Made by a program: the position numbers and the translations under genes. Under the pieces are notes generated by a model, which saw nothing but the letters and a program-made list of their open reading frames with translations, was not told the origin of the DNA and made no database searches. From DASSKO01 sp035690425 (lineage in GTDB: Bacteria; Actinomycetota; Actinomycetes; Propionibacteriales; Nocardioidaceae), in assembly GCA_035690425.1 (NCBI GenBank), contig DASSKO010000099.1:1-21199 (forward strand): a stretch of 21,199 nucleotides of DNA. Direction: 5' to 3'. Positions 1-7,787 of the stretch are shown piece after piece. Each line of letters opens with the position of its first letter. The first letter of the stretch is position 1.

Positions 1-1
1 C

Positions 2-451
2 GTCGAGGGACTCACGTCCGAGGAGCTGTCGTACCGGGTCGGCGAGGCGAACTCGATCGCGTGGCTGGTGTGGCACCTGTCGCGGATCCAGGACGACCAC
101 ATCGCGGACGCGGCGCAGACAGACCAGCTCTGGACCGCCGACGGCTGGGCGGAGCGGTTCGACCTGCCACTTGATCGGTCCGACGTCGGCTTCGGGCACG
201 GCACCGACGAGGTCGCGGCGGTCCGGGTGGAGTCCGCGGACCTGTTGACCGGCTACCACGATGCGGTCGCCACGACCACGCTCGGTTTCGTGCGCGGCCG
301 CACCGACCACGACCTGGCACGGGTGATCGACGAGTCGTGGGATCCGCCGGTGACCCTCGGCGTGCGGCTGGTGAGCGTGGTCGGCGACGCCTGGCAGCAC
401 GCCGGGCAGGCTGCGTTCGTCCGCGGCATCGTGCAGCGCAACCGCAGCTAA
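2..451 (+). CDS. DinB-like (DUF664) protein, 5' end missing
   Basis: The reading frame is open from the first base and ends at TAA 449-451, so the N terminus lies outside the window; 149 residues are visible. The segment NSIAWLVWHLSRIQDDH near the start and the later GDAWQHAGQAAFVRG are typical of the DinB four-helix superfamily (DUF664 and mycothiol-dependent enzyme branch). In that family, histidines in these two helices bind a divalent metal. An internal ATG at 68 falls inside the conserved first helix and is unlikely to be the true start. Members act as cytosolic thiol transferases, isomerases or stress proteins, and the exact reaction cannot be told from this part. The gene converges on the LOG-family gene with only 5 bases between the stop codons. 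Confidence 0.8.
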   Translation, partial: VEGLTSEELSYRVGEANSIAWLVWHLSRIQDDHIADAAQTDQLWTADGWAERFDLPLDRSDVGFGHGTDEVAAVRVESADLLTGYHDAVATTTLGFVRGRTDHDLARVIDESWDPPVTLGVRLVSVVGDAWQHAGQAAFVRGIVQRNRS

Positions 452-456
452 CCGCG

Positions 457-1548
457 TCAGGGCGAGACCAGGCCGACGACCTCCTCGACGGTGTCCACCA
501 GGTGGATGTGGTCGGCCATCGCGCGGTCGCGGGCCAGTGCCGCCAGCAGCGGCCACGCCGGCACTGTCCGCGTCCAGTGCTCGACGCCCACCAGCACCAT
601 CTGCGCCATCGCGGACGGTTCTGCGTAGTAGTTCTCGCAGGCGTCCTGGAAGATCTCCTGCACGGTGCCGCCGGCGCCGGGCAGGAAGATGATGCCGGCG
701 TCACAGCTGCGCAGCAGGGTGTCCTCGCGCAGCGAGTTCTGGAAGTACTTCGCGATGTCGTTGGCGAACGCGTTGGGCGGCTCGTGCCCGTAGAACCAGG
801 TGGGGATGCCGAGGCTGTCCGCACCGTCGGGCCAGCGGTCGCGTACGGCGAACGCGGCCGCGGCCCAGGCGCCGACCGAGGGTGTGAAGGCCGGGGCCGG
901 TGCGAGCAGCCCGAGCGCGTGCGCCAGCGCCGCGTCGTCGGTGCTCGACAGGTAGGCGCCGAGGTTGGCCGCCTCCATCGCGCCGGGGCCGCCGCCGGTC
1001 GCGACGTACAACCCGGCCCTGGCCAGCTCGCGACCGAGGCGCGCAGCATCGGCGTACCCGTGCTCGTCACGGCGAAGCGCGTGTCCGCCCATCACGCCTA
1101 CCGTGGCCGTGCCCGCCAGTCGCTCGGTCAGCGCGTCGTCGACGGCGGTGTCGTGCAGGCCGCGCGCCAGCGTGACGGCGATGTCTGCGGTGTCACGCCG
1201 CGACCACACGTAGCTCCGCGCGTCCGGGGTGGACTGGTAGGACTCCTCCAGGCCGGCGTACAGCTCCTCCGGCGTGTAGAGGCGGGCGCGGTAGGCGTCG
1301 AACGGCAGCGCCGGCAGCTCGGGAAACACCAGGCCGCCGCCACTGATCACGTGCCGCTCGGCCGCCTCGGTGAGCGAGCAGCCCAGCAGCAGCGCGCCGC
1401 AGGGGTCCAGCCCCCGCAGCAGCTCGGTGCGGTCGCGTAGGTCGACGCCTTGGATCCGCCAGCCGTCCATGCGGGCGGCCTGCGCGGCGAGTGCGTCGAA
1501 TCGCTCCAGGGTCTCGACCTCGACCGTCCTGCCATGTTCCCTGCGCAC
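457..1548 (-). CDS. LOG-family Rossmann-fold protein
   Basis: This 363-residue cytosolic protein belongs to the LOG / lysine-decarboxylase-like nucleotide-binding family. Visible signatures are VGVMGGH and GGGPGAMEAAN in the middle and PGAGGTVQEIF in the C-terminal third; the last matches the family PGGxGTxxE motif with Ala in place of the second Gly. Short LOG proteins are cytokinin-activating phosphoribohydrolases of about 180-200 residues. This one is twice as long, with an N-terminal extension of about 160 residues, so the reaction may differ and is best left open. The start is GTG at 1548-1546: there is no ATG near the N terminus, and a TAAGGT box lies 7 nt upstream with no ribosome-binding site, which fits a leaderless transcript. 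The RIO kinase gene lies upstream on the same strand, 45 nt away. Confidence 0.85.
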   Translation of the reverse strand: MRREHGRTVEVETLERFDALAAQAARMDGWRIQGVDLRDRTELLRGLDPCGALLLGCSLTEAAERHVISGGGLVFPELPALPFDAYRARLYTPEELYAGLEESYQSTPDARSYVWSRRDTADIAVTLARGLHDTAVDDALTERLAGTATVGVMGGHALRRDEHGYADAARLGRELARAGLYVATGGGPGAMEAANLGAYLSSTDDAALAHALGLLAPAPAFTPSVGAWAAAAFAVRDRWPDGADSLGIPTWFYGHEPPNAFANDIAKYFQNSLREDTLLRSCDAGIIFLPGAGGTVQEIFQDACENYYAEPSAMAQMVLVGVEHWTRTVPAWPLLAALARDRAMADHIHLVDTVEEVVGLVSP

Positions 1549-1555
1549 GGCCCAG

Positions 1556-1561
1556 ACCTTA
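1556..1561 (-). promoter_or_regulatory. Candidate leaderless -10 box of the LOG-family gene
   Basis: Read on the minus strand, TAAGGT is followed by 7 nt and then the GTG start of the LOG-family gene. This fits the actinobacterial TANNNT -10 element with transcription starting at the first codon. No clear -35 element or ribosome-binding site is visible. Confidence 0.5.
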
Positions 1562-1593
1562 CTGGCAGCAGCTGTGCTGGCCGTCCGGAGCGG

Positions 1594-2439
1594 TCAGCGA
1601 CCGCCGAACGCCTGCCCGACCAGGTCGGCGAACAGCTCCTGCTCGTCGACCTCGAGACCCCGGGCGCTGAACCAGGTGCAGACGTTATGGCAGTCGCGCA
1701 GCAAGAAGTCCATGCCCTGCGGGTTGCCGACGATGTCGACGACCTGCGGCAGGTCGATCATGACGACGCGGTCGCCCTGCGCCAAGACGTTGTACGGCGA
1801 CAGGTCGCCGTGGGCCAGCCCCATCCGAGCCAGGTCGGCCATCGCCGTGTGCAGCTGGTCGAAGTATCCCCGAAGCAGGACACCCGTCGGCCGGACCTGC
1901 GCCAGCCGTGGCGCTGCGGCGCCGTCGACGGCGACGAACTCCATCAGCACCTCGGTGCCGTCGATCTGCACCGGGTACGGCACGGGGACGCCCGCCTGCC
2001 ACAACCGCGCCAGCGCGTCGAACTCCGCGGCCGCCCACTGACCCGCCGCGACCGCACGGCCGTGCGCGGTCTTCTTGGCCACCGCTCGGGCGTCGCGGCT
2101 CCTGCGGGTACGACGGCCCTCGACGTAGGCGGCGCTGCGGTGGAAAGACCGATGCTCCTCCGTGCGATAACGCTTCGCGGCCATCGTGACGCCGGTGCTG
2201 CCGGGCACCGCCCGCTCGAGCAGGAAGACGTCGGCTTCCTTGCCGGTCTTGAGCAGGCCGGCCTCGGTGTCGAGAGCGGCCTGGTCGGTCACGACCCAGT
2301 CGGGCCGCGGTTCGGGGCCGCGGGCGCCCCGCTCGATCTGCATCCAGGTGGACCAGCGCTGGTCCGCTCCGGGGTCGTCGAGCGGTTGGAACTCAAACGA
2401 GGTGTTGCTGCTGTGGAATGTGCTGCCTTGGTGGGACAT
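1594..2439 (-). CDS. RIO-type atypical serine protein kinase
   Basis: This 281-residue protein has the compact RIO1-like kinase fold. The flexible ATP loop is TGKEADVFL (from about residue 65). The ATP-anchoring lysine is probably Lys89 in AAKRYR. The catalytic loop is AHGDLSPYNVL with Asp212 and Asn217, and the metal-binding segment is MIDLPQVVDI with Asp229. The basic RRTRRSRDARAVAKKT stretch (about 109-124) matches the nucleic-acid-binding-like segment of RIO1 proteins. In archaea and eukaryotes RIO kinases mature the small ribosomal subunit; bacterial members are common in actinobacteria and their substrates are poorly known. A GGAG ribosome-binding site lies 11 nt before the ATG at 2439, just downstream of a 9-bp inverted repeat in the leader. 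The gene diverges from prpE. Confidence 0.9.
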   Translation of the reverse strand: MSHQGSTFHSSNTSFEFQPLDDPGADQRWSTWMQIERGARGPEPRPDWVVTDQAALDTEAGLLKTGKEADVFLLERAVPGSTGVTMAAKRYRTEEHRSFHRSAAYVEGRRTRRSRDARAVAKKTAHGRAVAAGQWAAAEFDALARLWQAGVPVPYPVQIDGTEVLMEFVAVDGAAAPRLAQVRPTGVLLRGYFDQLHTAMADLARMGLAHGDLSPYNVLAQGDRVVMIDLPQVVDIVGNPQGMDFLLRDCHNVCTWFSARGLEVDEQELFADLVGQAFGGR

Positions 2440-2524
2440 GGGTGATGGTGCTCCAAAGACGAGGGGTCGCGGGGTCGAGGACAGCCCGCTGGGCAGTGAT
2501 GGGCATCTCGCGCCTCCCTCGTCT
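2440..2524 (-). promoter_or_regulatory. Structured 5' leader of the RIO kinase gene
   Basis: On the minus strand AGACGAGGG (2524-2516) and CCCTCGTCT (2465-2457) form a perfect 9-bp inverted repeat. It encloses 50 nt that hold a second short hairpin, GCCCAGCGGGC. The closing arm ends 2 nt before the GGAG ribosome-binding site, so folding could control access to it. Shape and position suggest a cis-regulatory RNA. I do not recognise it as a known riboswitch class. Confidence 0.45.
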
Positions 2525-2627
2525 CAGGTGCACCGCGTTCGCGGCGGCACACCGGTCTGCTCGGCCAGTTCCGAGGGTGGCCAAGCCGGGAGCTGCGTGC
2601 AACTGGTTTTCCCACGCCGTCTCGGTT

Positions 2628-2633
2628 GAAGAT
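2628..2633 (+). promoter_or_regulatory. Weak candidate leaderless -10 box of prpE
   Basis: GAAGAT is followed by exactly 6 nt and then the prpE ATG. Only the first base differs from TANNNT. The spacing matches the stronger boxes in this window, and no good ribosome-binding site precedes the ATG. Confidence 0.3.
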
Positions 2634-2639
2634 GGACGC

Positions 2640-4532
2640 ATGGGCCGATACCACGACGCGCACCGCCGCAGCATCGAGGATCCGACCGGCTTCTGGGCCG
2701 AGCAGGCGAGCGGCATCGACTGGTTCCGCAAGCCGCGGCAGGTCCTCGACGACACCAACCCGCCGTTCTACCGGTGGTTTCCCGACGGCACCCTCAACAC
2801 CTGCTTCAACGCGCTCGACCGGCACGTGATCGCCGGGCGCGCCGACCAGGCCGCGCTGGTCTATGACAGCCCGGTCACCGGTGCCCGGCGCACGCTGAGC
2901 TATGCCGCCCTGCTGGAGCAGACCGCCGCCTTCGCGGGCGCGCTGAGGATGCTCGGCGTCGAGGCGGGCGACCGGGTCGTGATCTACCTGCCGATGGTGC
3001 CCGAGGCCGTGATCGCGATGCTGGCCTGCGCCCGGATCGGTGCGATCCACTCGGTCGTCTTCGGTGGGTTCGCCGCCAACGAGCTCGCCGCCAGGATCGA
3101 CGACGCCCGGCCCACGGTGGTGGTGTCGGCGTCCTGCGGCGTGGAGCCGACCCGGACGGTGGAGTACAAGCCGCTGCTCGATCGGGCGATCGAGTCCAGC
3201 ACCCACCGGCCGCAGCGATGCGTCATCGTGCAGCGTGAGCAGGTGACGGCCGACCTGGTCGAAGGCCGTGACGTCGACTGGGCGACCGCGATCCAGGCGG
3301 GCGCGTCCGACCCGGCCCCGTGCGTGCCGGTCGCGGCGACCGACCCGCTCTACGTGCTCTACACCTCCGGTACGACGGGCCGGCCGAAGGGGGTCGTGCG
3401 CGACAACGGGGGACACGCGGTCGCGCTGGCCTGGTCGATGGCCAACGTCTTCGGCGTGCAACCCGGCGAGGTCTGGTGGACCGCCTCCGACGTGGGGTGG
3501 GTGGTCGGCCACTCCTACATCGTCTACGCGCCGCTGCTGGTCGGCGCCACCACGGTGCTCTACGAGGGCAAACCCGTCGGCACCCCGGACGCGGGTGGCT
3601 TCTGGCGAGTGGTCGCCGAGCACGGCGTATCGGCGCTGTTCACCGCGCCGACGGCGATGCGTGCCATCAAGAAGGAGGACCCGGACGGCTTGCTGCTCGC
3701 GCAGCACGACATCTCCAGCCTGCGGCACCTGTTCCTCGCCGGCGAGCGTCTCGACCCCGGTACCTACGCCTGGGCCGCCGGCGAGCTCGGCGTACCCGTC
3801 GTCGACAACTGGTGGCAGACCGAGACCGGCTGGCCGATCGCGGCGAATCCGCGTGGGCTGGACCCGATGCCGATCAAGGCAGGGTCCCCGTCGGTGCCCA
3901 TGCCCGGCTACGACGTGCAGATCCTGGACGAGTCGGGCGGTCCGCTACCGGCCGGCACCGAGGGCGCCATCGCCATCCGGCTGCCGCTGCCACCGGGGAC
4001 GTTGCCGACCTTGTGGCGCGACGACGAACGGTTCGTGCAGTCCTACCTGTCGACCTACCCCGGGTTCTACCTCTCCGGTGACAGCGGGTACATCGACGAC
4101 GACGGCTACCTGTTCGTGATGGGACGCACCGACGACGTCATCAACGTCGCCGGTCACCGGCTGTCGACAGGCTCGATGGAGGCGGTGCTGGCACAACACC
4201 CGTCGGTGGCGGAGTGCGCGGTCATCGGCGTCGACGATGCGGTGAAGGGCCAGCAGCCGCGTGGCTTCGTCGTGCTCAAGGCCGGTGTCGAGGCCGACCC
4301 CGACGAACTGGCCGCCGAGCTGATCGCGGCGGTCCGCGACCAAGTAGGACCGGTGGCCGCCTTCAAGGACGTCACGGTGGTGCCGGCGCTGCCCAAGACC
4401 CGCTCGGGGAAGATCCTGCGCCAGACCATGCGCGAGATCGCCGACGGCAAGCAGGCGCGGGTTCCCTCGACGATCGAGGACCCCGCGGTTCTCGACGCGC
4501 TCGGCCCGGCCCTGCGCCGCGACCACCCCTGA
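2640..4532 (+). CDS. prpE: Propionyl-CoA synthetase
   Basis: This 630-residue ANL-superfamily enzyme activates propionate with ATP and CoA through an acyl-adenylate, in the cytosol. It carries the P-loop-like YTSGTTGRPKGVVRDNGGH, then ASDVGWVVGHSYIVYAPLL, NWWQTETGWPI and MPIKAGSPSVPMPGYDVQI. Near the C terminus are MGRTDDVINVAGHRLSTG and PKTRSGKILR, with the adenylation lysine at about 591. The VRDNGGH and KAGSPSVPMPGYD wording and the length fit PrpE rather than acetyl-CoA synthetase (about 650 residues). The open frame extends upstream, but similarity begins at MGRYHDAHRRSIEDP, so the ATG at 2640 is chosen. The gene stands alone, without methylcitrate-cycle partners, and converges on the YjbR-like gene. 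Its product could feed the methylmalonyl-CoA or methylcitrate routes elsewhere in the genome. Confidence 0.93.
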   Translation: MGRYHDAHRRSIEDPTGFWAEQASGIDWFRKPRQVLDDTNPPFYRWFPDGTLNTCFNALDRHVIAGRADQAALVYDSPVTGARRTLSYAALLEQTAAFAGALRMLGVEAGDRVVIYLPMVPEAVIAMLACARIGAIHSVVFGGFAANELAARIDDARPTVVVSASCGVEPTRTVEYKPLLDRAIESSTHRPQRCVIVQREQVTADLVEGRDVDWATAIQAGASDPAPCVPVAATDPLYVLYTSGTTGRPKGVVRDNGGHAVALAWSMANVFGVQPGEVWWTASDVGWVVGHSYIVYAPLLVGATTVLYEGKPVGTPDAGGFWRVVAEHGVSALFTAPTAMRAIKKEDPDGLLLAQHDISSLRHLFLAGERLDPGTYAWAAGELGVPVVDNWWQTETGWPIAANPRGLDPMPIKAGSPSVPMPGYDVQILDESGGPLPAGTEGAIAIRLPLPPGTLPTLWRDDERFVQSYLSTYPGFYLSGDSGYIDDDGYLFVMGRTDDVINVAGHRLSTGSMEAVLAQHPSVAECAVIGVDDAVKGQQPRGFVVLKAGVEADPDELAAELIAAVRDQVGPVAAFKDVTVVPALPKTRSGKILRQTMREIADGKQARVPSTIEDPAVLDALGPALRRDHP

Positions 4533-4548
4533 CCGCGGGAGCGTCAGG
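4528..4548. terminator. Small inverted repeat over two convergent stop codons
   Basis: CCTGAC (4528-4533) and GTCAGG (4543-4548) pair perfectly around a 9-nt loop. The prpE stop TGA (4530-4532) and the stop of the convergent YjbR-like gene (TCA at 4544-4546 on +) lie in opposite arms. There is no T-tract. Three of the six pairs follow automatically from facing TGA stops, so this is weak evidence for a terminator. Confidence 0.3.
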
Positions 4549-4855
4549 CAGTCCTCGATGCCCCGGCGATCCGGTAGGAGTCATCGAGCAGCTCGGCCAG
4601 TTCGTCCGCACCCACGTTGCCGAGCCGCACCAGCACGAGCCTCGGGGAACGCTCGTGGTGCGGCGTCCAGAAGTAGGTCTGCGAGTCGGTGGCGGCCAAG
4701 GCGTCGCGCTCCTCGGTCTTGACCGTGACCACACCGGGCGCCCAGATCCGGGCCATCAGGGTGCGCGCGAACCAGGCCGGCTGGCCCCAGCTCGCCCGCT
4801 CGGTGACTCCGCTCATCGACAGGCAGATCCGTCGTACGTCGTCCTCACTCGCCAT
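4544..4855 (-). CDS. MmcQ/YjbR-family protein
   Basis: This small cytosolic protein of 103 residues has the YjbR (DUF419) pattern: an N-terminal helix DDVRRICLSMSGV, then ASWGQPAWFA, a core strand segment ARIWAPGVVTVKTE and a C-terminal helix DELAELLDDSYRIA. The family has a double-wing fold often described as DNA-binding, but no cellular role is firmly established. The start at 4855 (MASEDDVRR) is chosen because family similarity begins there. An in-frame ATG at 4933 would add 26 residues of unrelated sequence, and neither start has a strong ribosome-binding site. The gene lies downstream of the aminotransferase on the same strand, with a long inverted repeat between them. Confidence 0.8.
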   Translation of the reverse strand: MASEDDVRRICLSMSGVTERASWGQPAWFARTLMARIWAPGVVTVKTEERDALAATDSQTYFWTPHHERSPRLVLVRLGNVGADELAELLDDSYRIAGASRTA

Positions 4856-4942
4856 GGTCACCACGGTGGCGGCTGTGCGGGCCGTGACGCAACGGCAGAG
4901 GTCCTGCAGCGAGACGCGCCGCCGATCGGGCATGCGGCCCCG

Positions 4943-4995
4943 CAGTTGACGATGTTGCTGCTCCGCGCCGGACGGAACGACAAGATCGTCAACTG
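4943..4995 (-). terminator. Long imperfect inverted repeat after the aminotransferase gene
   Basis: Arms at 4943-4965 and 4973-4995 match at 19 of 23 positions around a 7-nt loop, and the outer 11 bp (CAGTTGACGAT with ATCGTCAACTG) are perfect. The aminotransferase stop codon (TCA at 4989-4991 on +) sits inside one arm. No T-tract follows. The position suggests transcription termination or mRNA 3'-end protection before the YjbR-like gene. It could also be one copy of a dispersed repeat. Confidence 0.5.
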
Positions 4996-6248
4996 GCGCC
5001 GCGCCGTCCTGCTGCCAGGTCGTCGAGGGCCGCGCCGATCCGCTCGGCGAGCTCGGCGACCTCGGCGTCGGTCATCACCAGGGCGGGGGAGATCTGCAAG
5101 GCCCCGGCCCCCACCGCCCGCACGGCGACACCGTGCCGGCGCAGCACCTTGACCAGCTGTGGCGCCCGCGCGGCGTCCTCGAGCTGGACCGCGGCCAGCG
5201 CGCCCGTGCCCCGGCGCACCTCGGCGACGAGGCCGTGTCGCTCCAGCGGAGCCAGCGTCGTGGCCATCACCGACTCGAGCCGGCGGGCCTCCTCCACCAG
5301 CCCCATGCTCTCGATCAGGTCGAGGTTGGCCAGCGCCACGGCGGCGGCGGTCGGATGCCCGGAGTAGGTGTAGCCGTGCCGCCACCAAACTCCGGCGTCG
5401 CGGGCGAAGAACGGCTCGGCGACCCGTGGAGCGACGAAGACCGCACCCATCGGCAGCGCACCGGAGGTCAGACCCTTGGCCACCGTCATCAGGTCAGGCT
5501 CCAGGTCGAACCGGGTGCTGGCGAACCAAGCGCCACCGATCCGCCCGAAGCCGGTCACCACCTCGTCGGCGACGAACAGCACGTCGAGGTCGCGACAGAT
5601 CTGGCGTACCTCGGCGAGGTAGCCCTCCGGCGGCGGGTAGACGCCGCCGGAGCCGATGACCGGCTCGCAGAAGAACGCGGCCACGCGCTCGACGCCGATG
5701 GTCTCGATCTCCTTGCGCAGGTCGGCCGGGTCGTCCCACGCGACCGTGGCCACGTCCGGCATCAGCTCGCCGAACCCCTCGCGGTTGCCGGGGATGCCGG
5801 CCAGCGCAGTGCCGGCGACGTTCGTGCCGTGGTAGGCCTTCTGCCGGCCGAGGATGATGGTGCGCTGCGGCTTCCCTCGCTCGTGCCAGTAGCGGCGCGC
5901 CAGCTTGGCTGCGGTGTCGATGGAGTCCGAGCCGCCGCTGGTGAAGAAGATCTTGCTGTCGGCGACCGGCGCGATACCGGCGAGCCGATCGGCCAGCTCG
6001 TTGGTCGGCGGAGAGGTGTTGTCGCCGAACGTCGAGTAGGCCGCGAGCTCGCGCATCTGCGCCGCCGCGGCATCGGCCAGCTCGGTGCGGCCGTGCCCCA
6101 CCAGCGCGAACCACAGGCCCGCGGTGGCGTCGAGGTAGCGGTTGCCGTCGCGATCCCAGACATGCACCCCCTCGCCCCGCGTCAGCACGAACTCGCCGTC
6201 ACGTTCGACGGCGCCCATGTCGGAGAACGGATGCCAGTGTGCGCCCAT
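4989..6248 (-). CDS. Class III PLP-dependent aminotransferase
   Basis: This 419-residue fold-type I enzyme is of normal length for class III (omega-amino acid) aminotransferases. Visible parts are the substrate-entry motif DATAGLWFALVGHG, the phosphate-binding FFTSGGSDSIDTA (Gly105-Gly106), the FVADEVVTGFGRIG segment with Asp228 (pairs with the PLP ring nitrogen) and the Schiff-base lysine Lys258 in MTVAKGLTSGALPMG. The overall pattern is close to putrescine, beta-alanine or omega-amino acid:pyruvate aminotransferases, but the amino donor cannot be fixed from sequence. The start is the ATG at 6248, with a TAGCCT box 6 nt upstream and no ribosome-binding site. The stop codon lies in the arm of a long inverted repeat. 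The gene diverges from dxr across about 270 nt. Confidence 0.92.
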   Translation of the reverse strand: MGAHWHPFSDMGAVERDGEFVLTRGEGVHVWDRDGNRYLDATAGLWFALVGHGRTELADAAAAQMRELAAYSTFGDNTSPPTNELADRLAGIAPVADSKIFFTSGGSDSIDTAAKLARRYWHERGKPQRTIILGRQKAYHGTNVAGTALAGIPGNREGFGELMPDVATVAWDDPADLRKEIETIGVERVAAFFCEPVIGSGGVYPPPEGYLAEVRQICRDLDVLFVADEVVTGFGRIGGAWFASTRFDLEPDLMTVAKGLTSGALPMGAVFVAPRVAEPFFARDAGVWWRHGYTYSGHPTAAAVALANLDLIESMGLVEEARRLESVMATTLAPLERHGLVAEVRRGTGALAAVQLEDAARAPQLVKVLRRHGVAVRAVGAGALQISPALVMTDAEVAELAERIGAALDDLAAGRRGAS

Positions 6249-6254
6249 GGTGCG

Positions 6255-6260
6255 AGGCTA
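6255..6260 (-). promoter_or_regulatory. Candidate leaderless -10 box of the aminotransferase gene
   Basis: On the minus strand TAGCCT is followed by 6 nt and the ATG of the aminotransferase. The spacing places the transcription start at the A of the start codon. Confidence 0.5.
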
Positions 6261-6509
6261 CCCTCCCGCCGAGTCCGAGGACCGACGCGTCCGGCCCAGG
6301 CGTCAGCCTGAGTAGAAGTCCGTCATGCATCTGGACCAGATCTGCGTCGACGGCCGCGGATCGTCGCCGTGGGCGCCCGCCCAGGGTGGCTTCGAGCGGC
6401 TGCGCTGCGACCTGTCCGCGAGGCCGGCGTCGTCGCGACCTACGTGGGCGGCGAGCAGGCCTTCGCGCACATGCCTCGTCGCGTCCCGGCGAACGTCGGC
6501 GCCACATGG

Positions 6510-6515
6510 GACAAT
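6510..6515 (+). promoter_or_regulatory. Candidate leaderless -10 box of dxr
   Basis: GACAAT is followed by 6 nt and then GTG at 6522, which favours the GTG over the ATG at 6525 as the dxr start. The first base departs from TANNNT, so this is weaker than the boxes of neighbouring units. Confidence 0.4.
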
Positions 6516-6521
6516 GCCTGA

Positions 6522-7787
6522 GTGATGTCCGTGACTGCCCGTGGCCCCAAAGAGGTCGTCGTCCTCGGTTCCACCGGCTCGATCGGCACCCAGGCGCTCG
6601 ACCTGATCGATCGCTGCCCCGACCGGTTCCGCGTCGTGGCACTGGCCGCCGGCGGCTCCAACCCCGCGTTGCTGGCCGAGCAGGCGGTGGCCCACCAGGT
6701 GCCGGTGGTGGCGGTCGCGGCGGGTACGTCGGCCGAGGACGTGCAGCTGGCCCTGTTCGCGGCGGCGCAGCGACAGGGCTACAGCAGTGGTGACTTCAAG
6801 CTGCCCAGAGTGCTGGTGGGTCCGAAGGCGGCCCAGCAGGTGGCGGCGCTGCCGTGCGACGTCGTTCTCAACGCGATGACCGGGGCGGTGGGGCTGCAGC
6901 CGACCTTGGCGGCGCTCGAGGCCGGGCGGACGCTGGCGCTGGCGAACAAGGAGTCGCTGATCATCGGGGGCGACCTGGTCAAGCGCGTCGCCAAGCCGGG
7001 ACAGCTGATTCCGGTCGACAGCGAGCACAGCGCCCTCGCCCAGTGCCTGCGGGGAGGTGCGCCCGAGGAGGTGCGGCGGCTGGTGGTGACCGCGTCGGGT
7101 GGTCCGTTTCGTGGCCGCGGCCGCGACGAGCTCGCGGAGGTGACGCCCGAGCAGGCCCTGAACCACCCGACCTGGTCGATGGGGCCGGTCATCACGATCA
7201 ACTCGGCCACGCTGGTCAACAAGGGGCTGGAGGTGATCGAGGCGCACCTGCTCTTCGACATCGACTTCGACCGCATCGACGTCGTGGTGCACCCGCAGTC
7301 GATCGTGCACTCGATGGTGGAGTTCGTCGACGGGTCGACTCTGGCGCAGGCGGCGCCGCCCAACATGGGGCTGGCCATCTCGCTCGCGCTCGGCTGGCCC
7401 GACCTCGTCCCCGACGCCGTACCCGGCTGCGACTGGACCAAGGCCTCGACCTGGGAGTTCTTCCCGCTCGACCACGAGGCGTTCCCCGCCGTGCGGCTCG
7501 CCGCCGAGGCCGGCCGTGCCGCGGGCACCGCGCCTGCGGTCTTCAACGCCGCCAACGAGGTCTGCGTCGAGGCGTTCCGAGCTGGTCAGCTGCCGTTCAC
7601 CGCGATCGTCGACACGGTCGCAAGCGTGCTCGGCGTCCACGACGTACCCTCGAAGGCGAGCACGTTGACGCTTGACGACGTGCTCGCCGCCGACGAGTGG
7701 GCACGCACCTGTGCCCGCCGGATGATCGGCCAGCAGTCCACCCCGCAGTCCACGCAGCAGCAACCCGAGAAGGGCCCGACCAGATGA
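6522..7787 (+). CDS. dxr: 1-deoxy-D-xylulose 5-phosphate reductoisomerase
   Basis: Dxr carries out the committed MEP-pathway step, turning DXP into 2-C-methyl-D-erythritol 4-phosphate with NADPH and a divalent metal. The 421-residue protein shows the NADPH loop GSTGSIGTQAL (from residue 16), ANKESLIIGG, the metal ligands Asp166 and Glu168 in PVDSEHSA, the TASGGPFRG loop, HPTWSMGPVITINSATLVNK and VVVHPQSIVHSMVEF. All are standard and the length is normal. The start is GTG at 6522 or ATG at 6525; the former has a -10-like box 6 nt upstream and neither has a ribosome-binding site. The stop overlaps the rseP start (ATGA), so the two are probably translationally coupled. dxr, rseP and ispG in this order is the usual actinobacterial arrangement. 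Confidence 0.96.
   Translation: MMSVTARGPKEVVVLGSTGSIGTQALDLIDRCPDRFRVVALAAGGSNPALLAEQAVAHQVPVVAVAAGTSAEDVQLALFAAAQRQGYSSGDFKLPRVLVGPKAAQQVAALPCDVVLNAMTGAVGLQPTLAALEAGRTLALANKESLIIGGDLVKRVAKPGQLIPVDSEHSALAQCLRGGAPEEVRRLVVTASGGPFRGRGRDELAEVTPEQALNHPTWSMGPVITINSATLVNKGLEVIEAHLLFDIDFDRIDVVVHPQSIVHSMVEFVDGSTLAQAAPPNMGLAISLALGWPDLVPDAVPGCDWTKASTWEFFPLDHEAFPAVRLAAEAGRAAGTAPAVFNAANEVCVEAFRAGQLPFTAIVDTVASVLGVHDVPSKASTLTLDDVLAADEWARTCARRMIGQQSTPQSTQQQPEKGPTR

Noticed and set aside
2289..3728. Long minus-strand frame spanning the RIO leader and the start of prpE
   Set aside because: It covers the RIO kinase start, its leader and prpE antisense, and the translation shows no family pattern.
6261..6521. 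Possible small gene or remnant between the aminotransferase and dxr genes, including a frame ending in EAGVVATYVGGEQAFAH and a TGA at 6518-6520
   Set aside because: No ribosome-binding site, no recognisable family and no clear start; the competing frames here are equally open because of the high GC. Treated as intergenic.
6303..7763. Long open frame antisense to dxr
   Set aside because: Shadow of dxr; composition is Arg/Gly/His-rich low-complexity typical of antisense frames.
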